64,000 nucleotides of DNA. Source: Hysterangium stoloniferum (taxonomy: Eukaryota; Basidiomycota; Agaricomycetes; Hysterangiales; Hysterangiaceae). Made by a program: the position numbers and the translations under genes. The DNA is taken from positions 62,001-126,000 of the forward strand of contig WHVD01000171.1 of NCBI GenBank assembly GCA_015178975.1. The letters are read 5' to 3'. The notes below the pieces were generated by a model. The model was not told the origin of the DNA and searched no databases. It worked only from the letters and a program-made list of their open reading frames with translations. Below are positions 1 to 11,232 of the stretch, in pieces (the stretch's first letter is position 1; every line of letters begins with the position of its first letter).

Positions 1-640
1 AGATTGAATAATCTTATTTCAAGAATTATGCTGTTTCCCTAACTTCACATACTCAAGGCTTCAAATGATGTCACATTACATAATCAAAGCCTAGAGTGGT
101 CAAAATATATTTATAACTAGCCAGTTTATCTATTTTTGGGTGGCCAAGTTCTTTATTATTTATATGATAGCATATATGTGCATTATTTAGTCTTGATCAC
201 ATGACATCACATGATGACAATGTGATGACATGTTCACAAGTCATCATATATATATTTTACAAGCACCCAGCTGCATTTACTTCCATTTTGACCACTCAGT
301 TTATTTTTTCTTCCACTCTTGGCCATCCCAGGCATATCTTCTGACTTGAGTGACTTGGATATTCAAGTCAGGTGAGAGCTATGATATCATAGTGGAACTA
401 TGGAACTTCTAGAACCTTCTAAGAATTTCCTATTTAGTTATTTAGATAGTAATAAGCAGCATGTATAAAAGGAGGAGAAGCACAGTATTCTTCATACTAA
501 AGGACAGAATAATAGCCTTAGTGTGAAATTATCTAACTGCAAGCACATACACTTGCAGAATCTTGAACTCTTGTCAGCACTCTTGAACTTAGCTAATTCA
601 TCTAAGTTCCCTTGGCCTTTAGGCTTACTAATCACAGAAT
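1..640 (+). mobile_element. LTR-D2 fragment, cut by the window edge
   Basis: This segment matches, in the opposite orientation, the D2 LTR at about 9640-11232, so it is a repeat rather than unique DNA. It contains a TATA box (TATAAAA at 464-470) followed by a GGAGGAG purine stretch, which is promoter-like. The similarity fades at about 640, where the other copy continues differently. Its left end lies outside the window. No coding capacity is visible; the short forward ORF at 523-738 has no recognisable features. Confidence 0.7.
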
Positions 641-1276
641 CACCACACTACAAAATAATGTACCATCTGGTCTCAAAAGCACCTTCCTATACACAAGATT
701 CCCAGATTCAAGTAAACTCAGTATTGTTTGCTTCTTGATGGCATATGAAATCTCTTTATCTTGCATACTGGCAAAGCCATAAAGGCTGGGGACAGTGTTG
801 ACTATTTGTATGCATGGTGATCCATGGTGTGTTGTCCCAAATGAGTGTAGCTAAATCATAGTTAACAAGATCAAACAAATGATAAAATAAAATGTAACTC
901 CCCACCATTTCAATGGATGGTGCAAACCTAATTGTCATACCATCCTCTGGGCCATAAAACTCATGTGATACCTCCCAAGCATCATGAGCAAAGTCAGTGT
1001 GAAGATGAACATGTCCTGGCCATGGGTGCTCAGTCAAGAGATGCATCTTGTAGTTGAGTTTTGCATCATGTATGATGGTGTGAAGAGTTGAGTAAATTAC
1101 CACTCAATGTGTGAGCAATATCTACATACTTGTAACGGTGCAATAATGGTATTGACTTATTAGAATTGTAATAGTTAGATGATATAATAGTCTGATACTC
1201 TAATGATAGAAGTAAGATTGACCCTCAAGGTGTGATCAATGAGATGAATACTTAAGAAGGGAGATTGACCTCAAGG
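641..1276. other. Unexplained 0.6-kb segment with one short ORF
   Basis: I cannot assign this stretch to any repeat family in the window, except its right end (about 1204-1276), which is repeated in inverted orientation at 8241-8307. It holds a 115-codon minus-strand ORF at 756-1103, listed separately. It may be a remnant of the DNA into which the LTRs landed. Confidence 0.4.
756..1103 (-). CDS. Hypothetical 115-aa ORF, unrecognised
   Basis: This is an open frame of 115 codons on the minus strand, rich in His, Trp, Tyr and Pro. I do not recognise a family, and no signal peptide or clear membrane helix is visible. The composition (HPWPGHVHLHTDFAHDAWE near the N-terminus) is less random-looking than the neighbouring repeat ORFs. 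It could be an exon or a fragment of a transposase or host gene. It stops before an LTR junction and has no second copy in the window, so its status as a real gene is doubtful. Confidence 0.2.
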   Translation of the reverse strand: MVIYSTLHTIIHDAKLNYKMHLLTEHPWPGHVHLHTDFAHDAWEVSHEFYGPEDGMTIRFAPSIEMVGSYILFYHLFDLVNYDLATLIWDNTPWITMHTNSQHCPQPLWLCQYAR

Positions 1277-1351
1277 TGTGAGAGGTGCTGTGAAATATAT
1301 TCTGAAATATAGTCTGGACGGGCCCACACTATATTTCAATTATTATTTCAA

Positions 1352-3042
1352 TTTTCTCGAATTTATTGTATTTTTATTATATTTCTATTGTGAAATATAA
1401 GGCCTAGTTCCTTTTAACTTTGCATAATAATAGCATATATGAGCTCATATAATGCTATTATATCTTAGTTAATTTATTATAGTTTTTAACTAATTATTTA
1501 TATTTTATTTACTTAGTTATTGCTTCTCAGCACATTGCTTACTGTGAGGAGTATGCTTTTACCACAGTTTCATTGTGGTAAAACACTCCTTTTATTTTAT
1601 TTATATTTTACATATTCTATTCATATTTTTCTATCTTTCATATTCTTCGAATATCGCATATTTCATTAGTTCGAAGCATTGTGTATACTTGTGGGTGCAC
1701 TCAGCACCAATTAGAACTCAGACACACTTTAACCCAAGAACCACCACTCGTAAGACACAAACTAGGTCTACTACGAGCGGTGATCAGGGTAACGTGTCAG
1801 CTACTACATAAGTAGCAGTATCAGAACTACTGAACACTCCTGGCCTCGAACTGTAATAGTCGAGGCCTCCACTCGAACCATCGCACTCATTGACTCCTTC
1901 GTCATCTCGTGCTCTTTCTCTCACTTTCTCTTATATTGCACCGAATAGGTCAATATCCTCCTCTTCTACTCATTTCTTCGTATATAGAATGGTCTGAACT
2001 TCTACCACTCTTCACACTTACTCCATGTGCATGCATTTTTGGAGTCATGTGACTTATTAGATAAGCCTCCAACCTCGGGATATCATACAGTCACGAATGT
2101 GACTGTAACAACATACTTGAGTCATTATTTGATTCTGCTGACTCAGCAATTGCTTCTGTTCCGGGACCATGGCCTTGAACCTTCATGTTCAAGCCAAAGG
2201 TTGGAACCCTTGTCTCAGAGAGGGGAGTCATATGATAAATAGAGGGTAAAAAATAAGTAGAATATGAGGTCATTATGACCTAAATAATGACCTCATAAAA
2301 TAAATAAATAGTTAATTATTTAGTTATCAAAATGTATATAAGGAGGGCCAAGTTTCCAATAAAATCATCATATCTCTCACATATTTTACTGCATAGCTCA
2401 GAAGCTTATCTCATCATCCTAAGGACAATAATAGCCTTAGTCTGATACACTAACTGCAAGCACCTACACTTGCAGAATCTAGAACACTTTGTCAGCGACT
2501 CTTGAACTTAGCTAATCATCTAAGTTCCCCCAGCCTCACAGCTACCCTTTAGGCTTATTAATTACATAATAAACCTAATAAGTATTCTTACTGAAATCCC
2601 TGCCAACACTTAGATTATTCAAGGCCCATCCCTTAAGCTAGTGAATTAATCAAGTACAAGCACACAGGAAAATCTGACACACATTATGTTCTCTATTAAT
2701 AAATTATTTAACTCTTTGTTAAATATCTATTAATAGTTACAAATAAGCATACAAGAAGCCGAAGCTTTATATCAAGTCTCTGCTAAGTTACTGCACATAT
2801 ACTCAACTTCTAGCCCCTGTTCTCAAGGAATAGTTGTTTATTTGCTAAAAGAGTTACATATTGTTCTTTTGAACCTTTCAATAATCAAAATAAGCATTGA
2901 TTTGAGTTGTTTAAGCTTAATAGTGCAGCTCATTAATCTATCAGTATTTAAATTACTGGACCTTTGCTTATTTTATTGTTGAAGCTCTGTAACACTATAG
3001 CATATATTGAGCTATCTGAGAGAAGCCCCTGAATACATTACA
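1352..3042 (+). mobile_element. LTR-D1 inside A2, 5'-truncated, itself split by A3
   Basis: The sequence matches D1 copies at 17898-19068 and 34808-37757 in reverse orientation and ends CATTACA at 3042. The first ~60 bp of the family are missing; the joint with A2 lies in a shared TTTTCTC stretch near 1352-1358. A TATA box (TATATAAG, about 2334) precedes two short hairpins: CTGCAAG...CTTGCAG and GAACTTAG...CTAAGTTC (about 2453-2530). Confidence 0.8.
1543..2016 (+). mobile_element. LTR-A3, solo, TSD CTTAC
   Basis: It runs TGTGAGGAGT to CTCTTCACA and is flanked by perfect CTTAC duplications (1538-1542 and 2017-2021). The 5' end carries the family stem-loop TTTTACCACA...TGTGGTAAAA. No internal region or second LTR is present, so it is a solo LTR or a short LTR-like non-autonomous element. 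It lies inside D1, which lies inside A2. Confidence 0.92.
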
Positions 3043-3541
3043 GGGCACATACACACTAGACCTATGTACTTTAGCGCCTATAGTTAAAACTCAGACACTT
3101 TTTACCCTGTAACCACAACTTGCCCAGACACCCATTTAGTGTCCTGCAAGTTGTGATTGGGTATAGTCTTGACTGTCACAGATGGGCTTTAACTATCAGC
3201 ACAATCACTGTTTCAAACTATATTAGTTGAAACCTGAGCTGTTATCCTAATCTGCATGGATTACATCTGTGCTACTCTGTCCTTGCTCGACTATCTTATT
3301 ACTTCCTTAATCATTAGAGTGGTTGCCCAGAATCATACTGTAAGGTTGATTCTCCTTCCAGTCGTCTTAGCTATCTATTCGGTACTTAAGACAACTAATC
3401 CTTTCAGTCATATTGAACTTAGACAGTCAATATGCATTTCAATCTGTATTAGACTTAGATAGTCAATACATTGTTGTATTGTACCTAAAAGGTCAATATT
3501 CTTTGTATATAGAACAGTTAGAACTTCCACAACTCTTCACA

Positions 3542-4638
3542 GTTTTCAATCCCATAATGTGATTGATGGGTTGACCTTGCAGCAGGTAAGGCCATTCTGT
3601 GGATAGCATCAAGATCAATTGATGTGTTTCTTCCTTCCAATCTTGATGAAACCCATACAAGAAACAATACAGCTTGATTCATCACTGGATGTACTGTACT
3701 GGAGTTTGTGATTATGATGAGGTTGATGGAATCACATTTCTTCCCATTCCAAGACCAAAGATTTGCACCATCTAGTTCCAAGTAGAGCTTCAACAACACC
3801 CCAAGGGAAGGATCTGTGAGATTGACTGAAGTCAGTATGATGTTCACAGTCCAACATGCTCCACCAGGTTTTAGTGTTGCCTGTGAGTCATCTAGGTAGA
3901 GTGACTCCCAGTAGCAAGCCCATGGATTCTGAGATTTCCAAAAGACTCATAATATCCAAAATATATTCCAATGCTTTAGAATGGCTTCCATCAAATTCAG
4001 GGAGATCAGACCATTTGATCTTGATATCATTGGTGTTCAAGGTAAATGCCTTAGTTTTAGATAAGTCATTATCCTTAGTGCTAACTTGAGATGAATTTGG
4101 GAATCCAGGAGTCGTGGGATGTCACCCCCCATGTCCCTGGTTTCTGTTGCTGTCAAAACCATCCAAGCTTCCAGATGAATCACTTGGTTCTCCCCCAGGT
4201 GGAATGAATGGATTGATCTTCATAGGCAAAGGGTGGCAGGTTTTGTCTGGGTCCAGTGATCCTCGACTGAATACTTGATCTGATATTCATTCAACAAACA
4301 CTATCAAAAAAGACAGTCAACCTTTATTAGCGACTGGTCTGTTGAGATTCTGGTGGGAGTTGTCAAAAGGGTTTGGGGTGATAGAGGTGGTGTTGAAGGC
4401 TACTCTGGCACATGGAGTTTCTAGGTTGGGAGTTTCTCGTCATTCCCTCAAAGCTTCCATTTCCAGTTCAGCCCATGCTAAGGAGATGATGCAGTTGTGG
4501 TTGGTGAAGGGAAAGTTTGACTGGAATATTCTTCTCCTGTAGGTGTTCCATCACTTCGATCCTCATGTCCATTGGAAAGCCTTCTAGGATCAATGGGTGA
4601 TTGAGTGAACAGAGGAAACAAGTGCTGGGGGAACCCTT
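3542..4638 (-). pseudogene. gag: Gy-1 gag, capsid-like part (broken)
   Basis: On the minus strand, 4638-4468 encodes residues matching the Gy-4 gag stretch around SLNHPLILEGFP, and 4340-4150 matches its Ser/Gly-rich linker. 4080-3850 matches the capsid-like block (LNTNDIKIKWSDLP, then LLEIS and LLGV). 3700-3560 matches LYGFHQ and LILML in a shifted frame. In the family this protein would form the particle shell around the RNA. The copy needs several frame changes and carries stops. Two in-frame TGA codons (after VANKG and after TLPR) are at the same places as in Gy-4. It is cut at 3541 by an A2 LTR. Its identity as gag is secure by colinearity with Gy-4, where a zinc knuckle follows. Confidence 0.75.
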
Positions 4639-5303
4639 TGTGAAGAGTTGTGGAAGTTCTAACCATTCTATATATGAATAATATCGACCGTTTAGGTACG
4701 ATACAATGATGTATTGACTATCTACATATGTAAGTCTAATACAGATTGAAATGTGTATTGACTGTCTGAGTTCAATACAACTGAAAGGATTAGTTGTCTT
4801 AAGTACTGAATAGATAGCTAAGATGACTGGAAGGAGAATTGACCTTACAGTATGATTCTGGGTGACCGCTCTAATGATTAAGGAAGTAATAAGAGAGTCG
4901 AGCAAGGGCAGAGTAGTGCAGATGTAATCCACACAGATTAGGATAACGGCTTGGGTTTTGACTAATATAGTTTAAAACAGTGATTGTGCTGATAGTTAAA
5001 GCCCGTCTGTGATGGTCAAGATGATACCCCAATCACAACTTGCAGGACACTAAATGGGTGTCTGGGCAAGTTGTAGTTATGAGGTAAAAAGTGTCCGAGT
5101 TTTATGTAACTATAGGCACTAAAGTACATATGTAGGTCTAGTGTGTATGTGCCCACAAGAGTCTATGTACCAATAGGAGTACATAGATTGTTGAAATAAT
5201 ATATGCATATGATAAAATAGAGAGAAAATAGAAATAATAATTGAAATATAGCGTAGGCCCATCCAGACTATATTTCGGAATATATTTCACAGTACCTCTC
5301 ACA
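4639..5303 (-). mobile_element. LTR-A2, solo, TSD CCCTT
   Basis: It reads TGTGAAGAGT to CCTCTCACA on the + strand, so the LTR is on the minus strand. It is flanked by perfect CCCTT duplications (4634-4638, 5304-5308). It splits the Gy-1 gag. CpGs are few. The conserved inverted-repeat block of the family lies near 5020-5085. Confidence 0.92.
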
Positions 5304-5700
5304 CCCTTGAGCTCTCATATAAATGAGTCCATTGTTGAAACCAGAGAAGGGGGGTATTTGCATTGTCTCATCAAATTCATTCAATAATTCCATCATCATC
5401 TTGTCACATTTTTGCTGAATGTGCAGGAGTCTAGACCAAAGGCTGAAATAAGTGAAGGATATGTTGGATGACCTTTCATAGAGAGAGCATTCTAAGATCC
5501 AAATGTATATGTATTGATAGTGGACCTTGGGGGTAGCATGAAGACACCTGATCAGTATGTGCAAAATTTGCAATGTATTGTCATGTACTTTAAGCAGGTC
5601 CACAAGTTGAATAAACAATTCCCTTTTTATCGCCATTCTTACTCTCTCCATTGGGATTGTGAGGTCCTTAGACCATTTGGGAATTGATTGAGTGATCTCT
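5304..5700 (-). pseudogene. gag: Gy-1 gag, N-terminal domain segment
   Basis: The minus-strand frame here aligns with the N-terminal gag domain of Gy-4 and Gy-5. Shared landmarks are a PKWS/PEWS motif, an LFIQLVDLL-like helix, the HDNTLQILHIL block and the YQYIYIW stretch. This domain precedes the capsid-like part and occurs in all three Gy gag copies of the window; I do not recognise it as a named domain. The segment stays open for about 130 codons, then breaks at the A2 LTR on its left. To the right it is continued at 6315-6501, beyond another inserted LTR. Confidence 0.7.
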
Positions 5701-6314
5701 TGTGAGAGGTACCACAAAATATATTCTGAAATATAGTCCAGACAGGCCCACACTATATTTCAATTATTATTTCTATTTCTCTCTATTTTATCATATGCAT
5801 ATATTAGTTCAAGGATCTATGTACTCCTGTGGGTACATAAACTCTTGTGGGCACATACACACTAGACCTACAGTGTATGTACTTTAGTGCCTGTAATTAA
5901 AACTCAGACACCTTTACCCTGCAACCACAACTTACCCCCCTGTAAGTCATGACTGGGGTATCATCTCAGCCATCCTGAACAGCTTACAACTGAATCCACC
6001 ATCACTATCCAGCTTCACACTGAATAGTTGAAGCTCAAACTATTGTCAGTTTAGACTTGCACTTTGTAGCACTTGTACAAGTGTATTAAACTCTTTTCTC
6101 TTTCAACTCATTACTTAGTTGACCCACTTCTTGGAATCATACTGAAAGTTGATTCTATTCCTTTTAGTCAACTTAGTTGTCTTATAAGTGCTAAGTCGAT
6201 GAGAACTATCTTATTTCATATATTGTACTCGATAGTCAATATATTGTTGTGTCATATCTAAACAGTTGATATTCTTTGTATATAGAATGGTTAGAACTTC
6301 CATGACTCTTCACA
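5701..6314 (+). mobile_element. LTR-A2, solo, TSD YCTCT
   Basis: It begins TGTGAGAGGT at 5701 and ends CTCTTCACA at 6314. The flanks are TCTCT and CCTCT, a duplication with one mismatch. The LTR interrupts the Gy-1 gag, and the gag frame is recognisable on both sides. Confidence 0.88.
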
Positions 6315-6501
6315 CCTCTCCCAGAGTTCTTGATCATGTGAAGAGGGTTTAAGCTGATAGAATCCCGTGATACCTATCTAACCAGGTCATGATTGTCAGG
6401 GGCATGGTGGGGTATCTCATTTGATAGTCCTGTACGATCACTGTAATTTCCTCCAAAATCTGAGAGGCATAGTACATGTCCCACTTGTTGTTCATGGGTT
6501 C
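6315..6501 (-). pseudogene. gag: Gy-1 gag, N-terminal fragment
   Basis: The minus strand encodes PMNNKWDMYYAS followed by TWLDRYHGILSA. This matches the Gy-5 sequence NMKWDSYY...TWLGRYHGI and its Gy-4 counterpart. A stop follows at the position of the next conserved block. It is bounded by an A2 LTR on the left and a B4-like insertion on the right. Confidence 0.65.
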
Positions 6502-7020
6502 TGTTACAACCCATTCCTGGATACTTCAATATCCAACCCCAACTCCCAACTACAGAACATCATAGTTTCCACATCTTCCATAGTCTTTGTGATGTATTAG
6601 CCTTATTTTAATACTATCTTCTGAAAAAGGAGTCCAGTGCTCTATCAAAATGTGCAAATACTCAATTCACTGCAAGGTAAAATAATTTAAGTATTTGATA
6701 TTAATCAGTGGCAGCCTGAATAGACTTAGAACCCCTGAAGTCAAGAGTTTACTTGAATATATGCACTCTACTTCGCAAAGAAGGTTTTGAAAGCTGCTTG
6801 TGCAAGCTTGTTCTTTTTCTGTGAAAATATATACTTAAAATATGAATAACAATTCACTGATTCAGAATCTAGATTCAACTTCAATTCTAGCTAGTTTATA
6901 TATATTTTATACTATTTATCAAACAGTAAAAATATTTATAAACAGGTCAAAAGATTAGATATAGAATAAAACACTATTTGGCTAATATATGCTTTATTTA
7001 CACTAACCTACAGGGTCTAC
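6502..7020 (+). mobile_element. B4-like LTR start plus AT-rich remnant
   Basis: It starts TGTTACAACCCATTCC at 6502 and for about 140 bp resembles the B4 LTR at 50313 (shared ATACTTCAATATCCAAC-like block and ACATCATAGTT). The rest, to about 7020, is AT-rich and not assignable, and no matching 3' end was found. It separates two pieces of the Gy-1 gag, so the whole stretch is probably an insertion that has decayed or been truncated. Confidence 0.5.
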
Positions 7021-7222
7021 TGTGATACTAACTTATCAGGATCTTAATGTAGTCTTAAGGATCTTTCCAGGTGGTTCGAGACTAGTGGGTCTTCATTGTG
7101 GGAAGGAACTACTCGATCCCACTGAAGGTTTCACAGCCTATTCCTTGCCTGTGGTCATTGTATGTAGCTAATGTAGAAGTCTTTACTTGTAATACAATGT
7201 TTTCTTCATAGGACAAGAAAGG
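7021..7222 (-). pseudogene. gag: Gy-1 gag start region
   Basis: Next to the PBS, the minus strand shows a degenerate version of the Gy-4 leader and gag start (ATGACCACAGGCAAG-like near 7145, against ATGACTACTGGCAAG in Gy-4). Only nucleotide similarity remains and no long frame survives. Confidence 0.5.
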
Positions 7223-7240
7223 TCCAGCTTGGATCACCAC
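7223..7240 (-). other. Primer-binding-site-like sequence of Gy-1
   Basis: Directly inside the 5' LTR the minus strand reads GTGGTGATCC. Similar sequence follows the A2 LTRs of Gy-4 (43601) and Gy-5 (61474). TGGTGATCC begins one base inside the LTR and could pair with the CCA end of a tRNA. The tRNA species was not identified. Confidence 0.6.
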
Positions 7241-8240
7241 TGTGAAGAGTCATGGAAGTTCTAACCATTCTATATACAAAGAATATCGACCATTTAGGTA
7301 TGACACAACAATATATTGACTATTGAGTACAATATATGAAATAAGATGGTTCTGGTTGACCTAGTGTGAGGAGTATGCTTTTACCACAGTTTCATTGCGG
7401 TAAAACACTCCTTTTATTTTATTTATATTTTACACATTTTATTCATATTTTTCTATCCTTTATATTCTTCAAATATTACACCATTTCATTAGTTCAAAGC
7501 TCTGTGTATGCTTGTGGGTGCACTTGGCACCAAATAGAACTCAGACACACTTTTACCCAAGCACCACCACTCGTAAGACATAAACTAGGTCTACAGTGAG
7601 TGGTGATCAGGGTAACGTGTCAGCTACCACATAGGTAGCATTATCTGAGCTATCTAACACTTCAGACCTCGAACTATAGCAGTCGAGGCCTCCACTTGAA
7701 TCATCATTCTTCCCATTCTACTCATTTCTTTGTATATAGAACGGTCAGAAGTTCTACCACTCTTCACACTTAGCACTTGTAAGACAACTAAGTCAACTAA
7801 AAGGAATAGAATCAACTTTGCAGTACAATTTCAAGAAGTGAGTCAACTAAGTAATGAGTTGAAAGAGAAAGTGTTTAATATGAGTGCTACACAGTGTGAG
7901 TTGAAACTGAACAGTAGTTTGAGATGGTGGATTCAGTTGTAAGCCATTCAGGATGGCTGAGATGATACCCCAGTCATGACTTACATGTACAGGACACTAA
8001 AGGGGTGTCTGGGTAAGTTGTGGTTGTGGGGTAAAAGTGTCTGAGTTTTAATTACAAGTGCTAAAGTACATAGGTCTAGTGTGTATGCACCCACAAGAGT
8101 CTATGTACCCACAGGAGTACATGGATTGTTGAACTAATATATGCATATGATAAAATAGAGAGAAATGGAAATAATATTTGAAATATAGTGTGGGCCTGTC
8201 TGGACTATATTTTGGAATACATTTCATGGTACCTCTCACA
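7241..8240 (-). mobile_element. LTR-A2, 5' LTR of Gy-1, split by A3
   Basis: The + strand reads TGTGAAGAGTCATGG to ACCTCTCACA. A PBS on the left side shows that this is the 5' LTR of a minus-strand element. An A3 unit sits at 7365-7768, and without it the LTR is about 595 bp. The right flank (8241-8307) is an inverted copy of the sequence just left of the A2 LTR at 1277. Confidence 0.85.
7365..7768 (+). mobile_element. LTR-A3, solo, TSD CYTAG
   Basis: It runs TGTGAGGAGT to CTCTTCACA, 404 bp. The flanks are CCTAG and CTTAG, a duplication with one change; uninterrupted A2 copies read CTTAG here. The terminal stem-loop is kept with one base change in the right arm. Confidence 0.88.
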
Positions 8241-8307
8241 CTGTCAGTCCAATGCACCTTGAAGTTGATTTCCATTCTTAAGTATTTTGTCTCATCAATC
8301 ACACCTT
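8241..8307. repeat. Inverted copy of the 1204-1276 flank
   Basis: Reverse-complemented, this stretch shares the block AATACTTAAGAA followed by a CAAGG-ending segment with 1204-1276. Two A2 LTRs in opposite orientation (1277 and 8240) therefore abut copies of the same short repeat. Confidence 0.5.
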
Positions 8308-9640
8308 TGTAATGTATTTAGGGGTTTCTCTCAGATAGCTCAATAAATGTTATAGTGTCACAGAGCTTCAACAATAAAACAAGCAAAGATCCAGTAATTT
8401 AAATACTGATAGATTAATTAGTTGCACTGTTAAGCTTAAACAACTAAAATCAATGCTTATTTTGATTATTGAAAGGTTCAATAAAACTGTGTATGACTCT
8501 ATTAGCAAATAAACAGCTATTCCTTGAGAATAGGGGCTGGAAGCAGAATATATGCACAGTAACTTGGCAGAGACTTGATATAAAGCTTTGGTTTCTTGTA
8601 TGCTTATTTGTAACTATTAATAGATATTTTTATGACTGGAAAACCTGCCAGACTCTGGGTACTACCTTATATGCACCTGCACCCTACACGTACCAGTCAT
8701 CAGTTTACCGGAATACCCGCTGGACTCTGGACATCAGACCTGTCCATGCTTGACCTTCATTACTTCATGTATCAGTCACTGGAATACCCACTGGGACCCA
8801 CACCTGTCTATCTCCAACCCTGTCCCATGTACCAGTCACTGGACTCCTCTCAGAAAACCTGACAGCTCTCTAACTGAGCCCCATTCCCATTATGGTCAAA
8901 TGACCTGTCACATTTTGGACTCTGCTCCACTCCATTCTGTTCCTAACACCAAACTTGGTGTTTACTTATCTCATTTCATGATTACTAGTTTGGATTTCAT
9001 TATTACTGGATTTGGTATGTTATACATTCCACAGTCTATATACAGTAGTCTGGCAGATGTTGTACATACAATCCAGTCAGAAAATCAGCTTAGATTTCCC
9101 CCAGTAATCTCATACCTTTTCCACTCTAATCACCTCTTTGAAACACACTGCTATTTACCTTGTCAGAGCCCACAGGCTCTGACCCATCTATGACTTGACC
9201 TCCGACCCATCACCACCTGACCCCTCGACCTCCGTGGAATTCCTGCAGTGAACCCTCTGACCTCTCAACCCACCAACAACTCCTGGACTCCCTGGGATTC
9301 CTGTCCACCCATCTGAAATTGGACAACTCGTGAGGGTGCAGCCTATAAGCTGAAGCCAAGTCCTACCAGCCTCTGTGGGTATCTCCGGAAACCCTCTGAT
9401 AAGCTCCACACACTCCTTAACAGATATTTAACAAGGTGTTAAATAATTTATTAACAGAGACAATAATTTGTATCTTAACTATTTAACATTTAATTATTTA
9501 ATGATATAATTACTGAGTCAGTAATGATATCATGTTTAACTATTTATTACCATTTTTCATCCTATGACTCCCATGTCTGAGACAAGGGTTCCAATCTAAG
9601 CCTGAACTCAAAGGTTCAGAGGCCAAGATTCAAGAAATAA
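8308..9640 (-). mobile_element. LTR-D1, mosaic copy split by B1
   Basis: It starts TGTAATGTATTTAGGGG at 8308 as in the D1 copies at 17898 and 34808. It is interrupted by B1 at 8628-9422 and resumes as GATATTTAACAAGG. After about 9530 it jumps to the later CATCCTATGACTCCC block of the family, so it has an internal deletion. Near 9640 it passes without a clear end into a D2 copy. Confidence 0.75.
8628..9422 (+). mobile_element. LTR-B1, solo, TSD GATAT
   Basis: It starts TTTTATGACTGG (family consensus TGTTATGACTGG) and ends CTTAACA. It is flanked by perfect GATAT duplications (8623-8627 and 9423-9427). The conserved CAGCCTATAAGCTG block of group B is at 9332-9363. CpGs are nearly gone. No internal region is present. 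Confidence 0.9.
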
Positions 9641-11232
9641 ACAAATGAAGGTCCAGTAATTTAAATACTGATAGATTAATTAGCTGTGCTATTAAGCTTC
9701 AACAACTAAAGTCAAAATTTGTTTGGTCTCTTGACAAATTCAGATGAACTTGTAGTGCTCTACGAAAGTTAAGTTCTTTTTGAGAATAAAGGTTCAGGAG
9801 CTGAATGTATGCACAATAAGTTGGTGGAAACTTGTTGTAAACCTTCGCTTTCTTGTAGCCTTTTAGTTTACTATTTATAAAGATTTAACAAGCTGTTAGA
9901 TAATTTATAAATAGAGAGATTGTCTGAGAGTCAAATATCCAACCATTTGTTTAAAGCTTGATTAACTGTGCTATTAATGTGGGCTCTTGAATAACCTAAA
10001 CAGGCAGGGATTTCAGTAATAAGAATTTAGATTTACTTAAGTGATTAGTAAGCCTAAAGGTTTCTGGGAAGCTGAGGGAACTTAGATGAATTAGCTAAGT
10101 TCAAGAGTGCTGACAAAGAGTTCAAGATTCTGCAAGTGTAGGTGCTTGTAGTTAGATAATTTCACACTAAGGCTATTATTCTGTCCTTTCGTATGAAGGC
10201 TGTTGCTTCTGAGCTGGTGCTGTTGATAGTAGTAAAGTAGATTGATTTTATTCAAGATTTAGGTCTCCTTTTATACATATGTACATGTAGAGAGTTCTGC
10301 TTAATAATATCTAAATAACTAAATAGGAAATTATTAGAAACTTCTACAGGTTTCCATAATTCCACTATGATATCATAGCTATCACCTGACTCAAATATCT
10401 GAGCCGGTCAAGTCAGAAGACATGTCTGGGATGGCTGAGAGTGGAAGCAAAACAGGCCAGGTGGCCAAAAGAGAAGTAAACCCAGCTGGGCAGCTGTGAA
10501 AACTATATGTGACAACTTGTGAACATGTCATCACATGATGTGTGAAGAGTGGTGGAAGTTCTGACTGTTCTATATATGAAGAAATGAGTAGAAGGGGAGG
10601 AAGAATGATTGGAGTGGAGGCCCTGACTGATACAGTTCAAGGCCAGAAGTGTTAGATAGCTCAGATAATGCTACCTATATGGTAGCTGACATGTTACCCT
10701 GATCATTGCTCGCTGTAGACCTAGTTTATGTCTTACGAGTGGTGGTGCTTTGGTAAAAGTGTGTCTGTCGTTATTTGGTGCTGAGAGTGCCTACAAGTAT
10801 ACACAGAGCTTCGAACTAATGAAATGGTGCAATAGTCAAAGAATGTAAAGGATAGGAAAATGTGAGTAAAATATGTAAAATATAAATGAAATAAAAGGAG
10901 TGTTTTACTACAATGAAACTGTGGTAAAATCATACTCCTCACATGATGCCACATGATCGAGTGATAATAATGCACATATGTATATCTAGTAATATAATAT
11001 AATAAAAACCTGGCTGCCCAAAACTAGATAACCCAGCTTTATTATAAATATATTTTGACTGCTCTAGGCTTTGATTATGTAATGTGACATCATTTGAAGC
11101 TTTGAGTATCTGAAGTTAAAAGGAAATAGCATAATTCTTGAAATAATAAATAAAATAAAATAAAATAAATAAAGAGAAATAAATCCTCCTGGAAAATTAA
11201 GGGAAAATTTGTGAAAATATACTGGATACATC
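9640..11232 (-). mobile_element. LTR-D2, split by A3
   Basis: This is a D-family LTR that matches 1-640 in opposite orientation and shares short hairpin blocks with D1. It ends near GGATACATCA at about 11232, where reverse-transcriptase coding sequence begins on the minus strand. Its left end merges with the D1 fragment and is uncertain. An A3 unit occupies 10541-10943. Confidence 0.65.
10541..10943 (-). mobile_element. LTR-A3, solo, TSD TGATG
   Basis: The + strand reads TGTGAAGAGTGG to ACTCCTCACA, 403 bp. It is flanked by perfect TGATG (10536-10540 and 10944-10948). The stem-loop TTTTAC...GTAAAA is at the right end. Confidence 0.92.

Larger units (their letters stand above)
1277..3541 (+). 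mobile_element. LTR-A2, split by D1 and A3
   Basis: The LTR begins TGTGAGAGGT at 1277 and ends CTCTTCACA at 3541. Its first ~75 bp are followed by a D1 LTR (about 1352-3042), after which A2 sequence resumes with the usual hairpin region and 3' end. CpG sites are almost absent, marking an old copy. The flanks (CAAGG on the left, GTTTT on the right) do not match, so either this copy came by recombination or its duplication has decayed. The right flank is gag of Gy-1 on the minus strand. Confidence 0.8.
3542..8240 (-). mobile_element. Gy-1: degenerate Ty3/gypsy remnant (5' LTR, PBS, gag)
   Basis: Reading the minus strand, a 5' LTR of family A2 (8240-7241) is followed by a PBS-like sequence and gag pieces down to 3542. 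The gag is colinear with that of Gy-4 but is interrupted at 6502-7020, 5701-6314 and 4639-5303 by later LTR insertions. No pol is attached, because the element is cut at 3541 by another A2 LTR. Many stops and few CpGs make it one of the oldest layers. Confidence 0.75.

Noticed and set aside
3256-3462. Short ORFs repeated at 3256, 4468-4932, 19923 and 43222
   Set aside because: These are translations of the same A2 LTR segment in different copies; LTR sequence, not genes.
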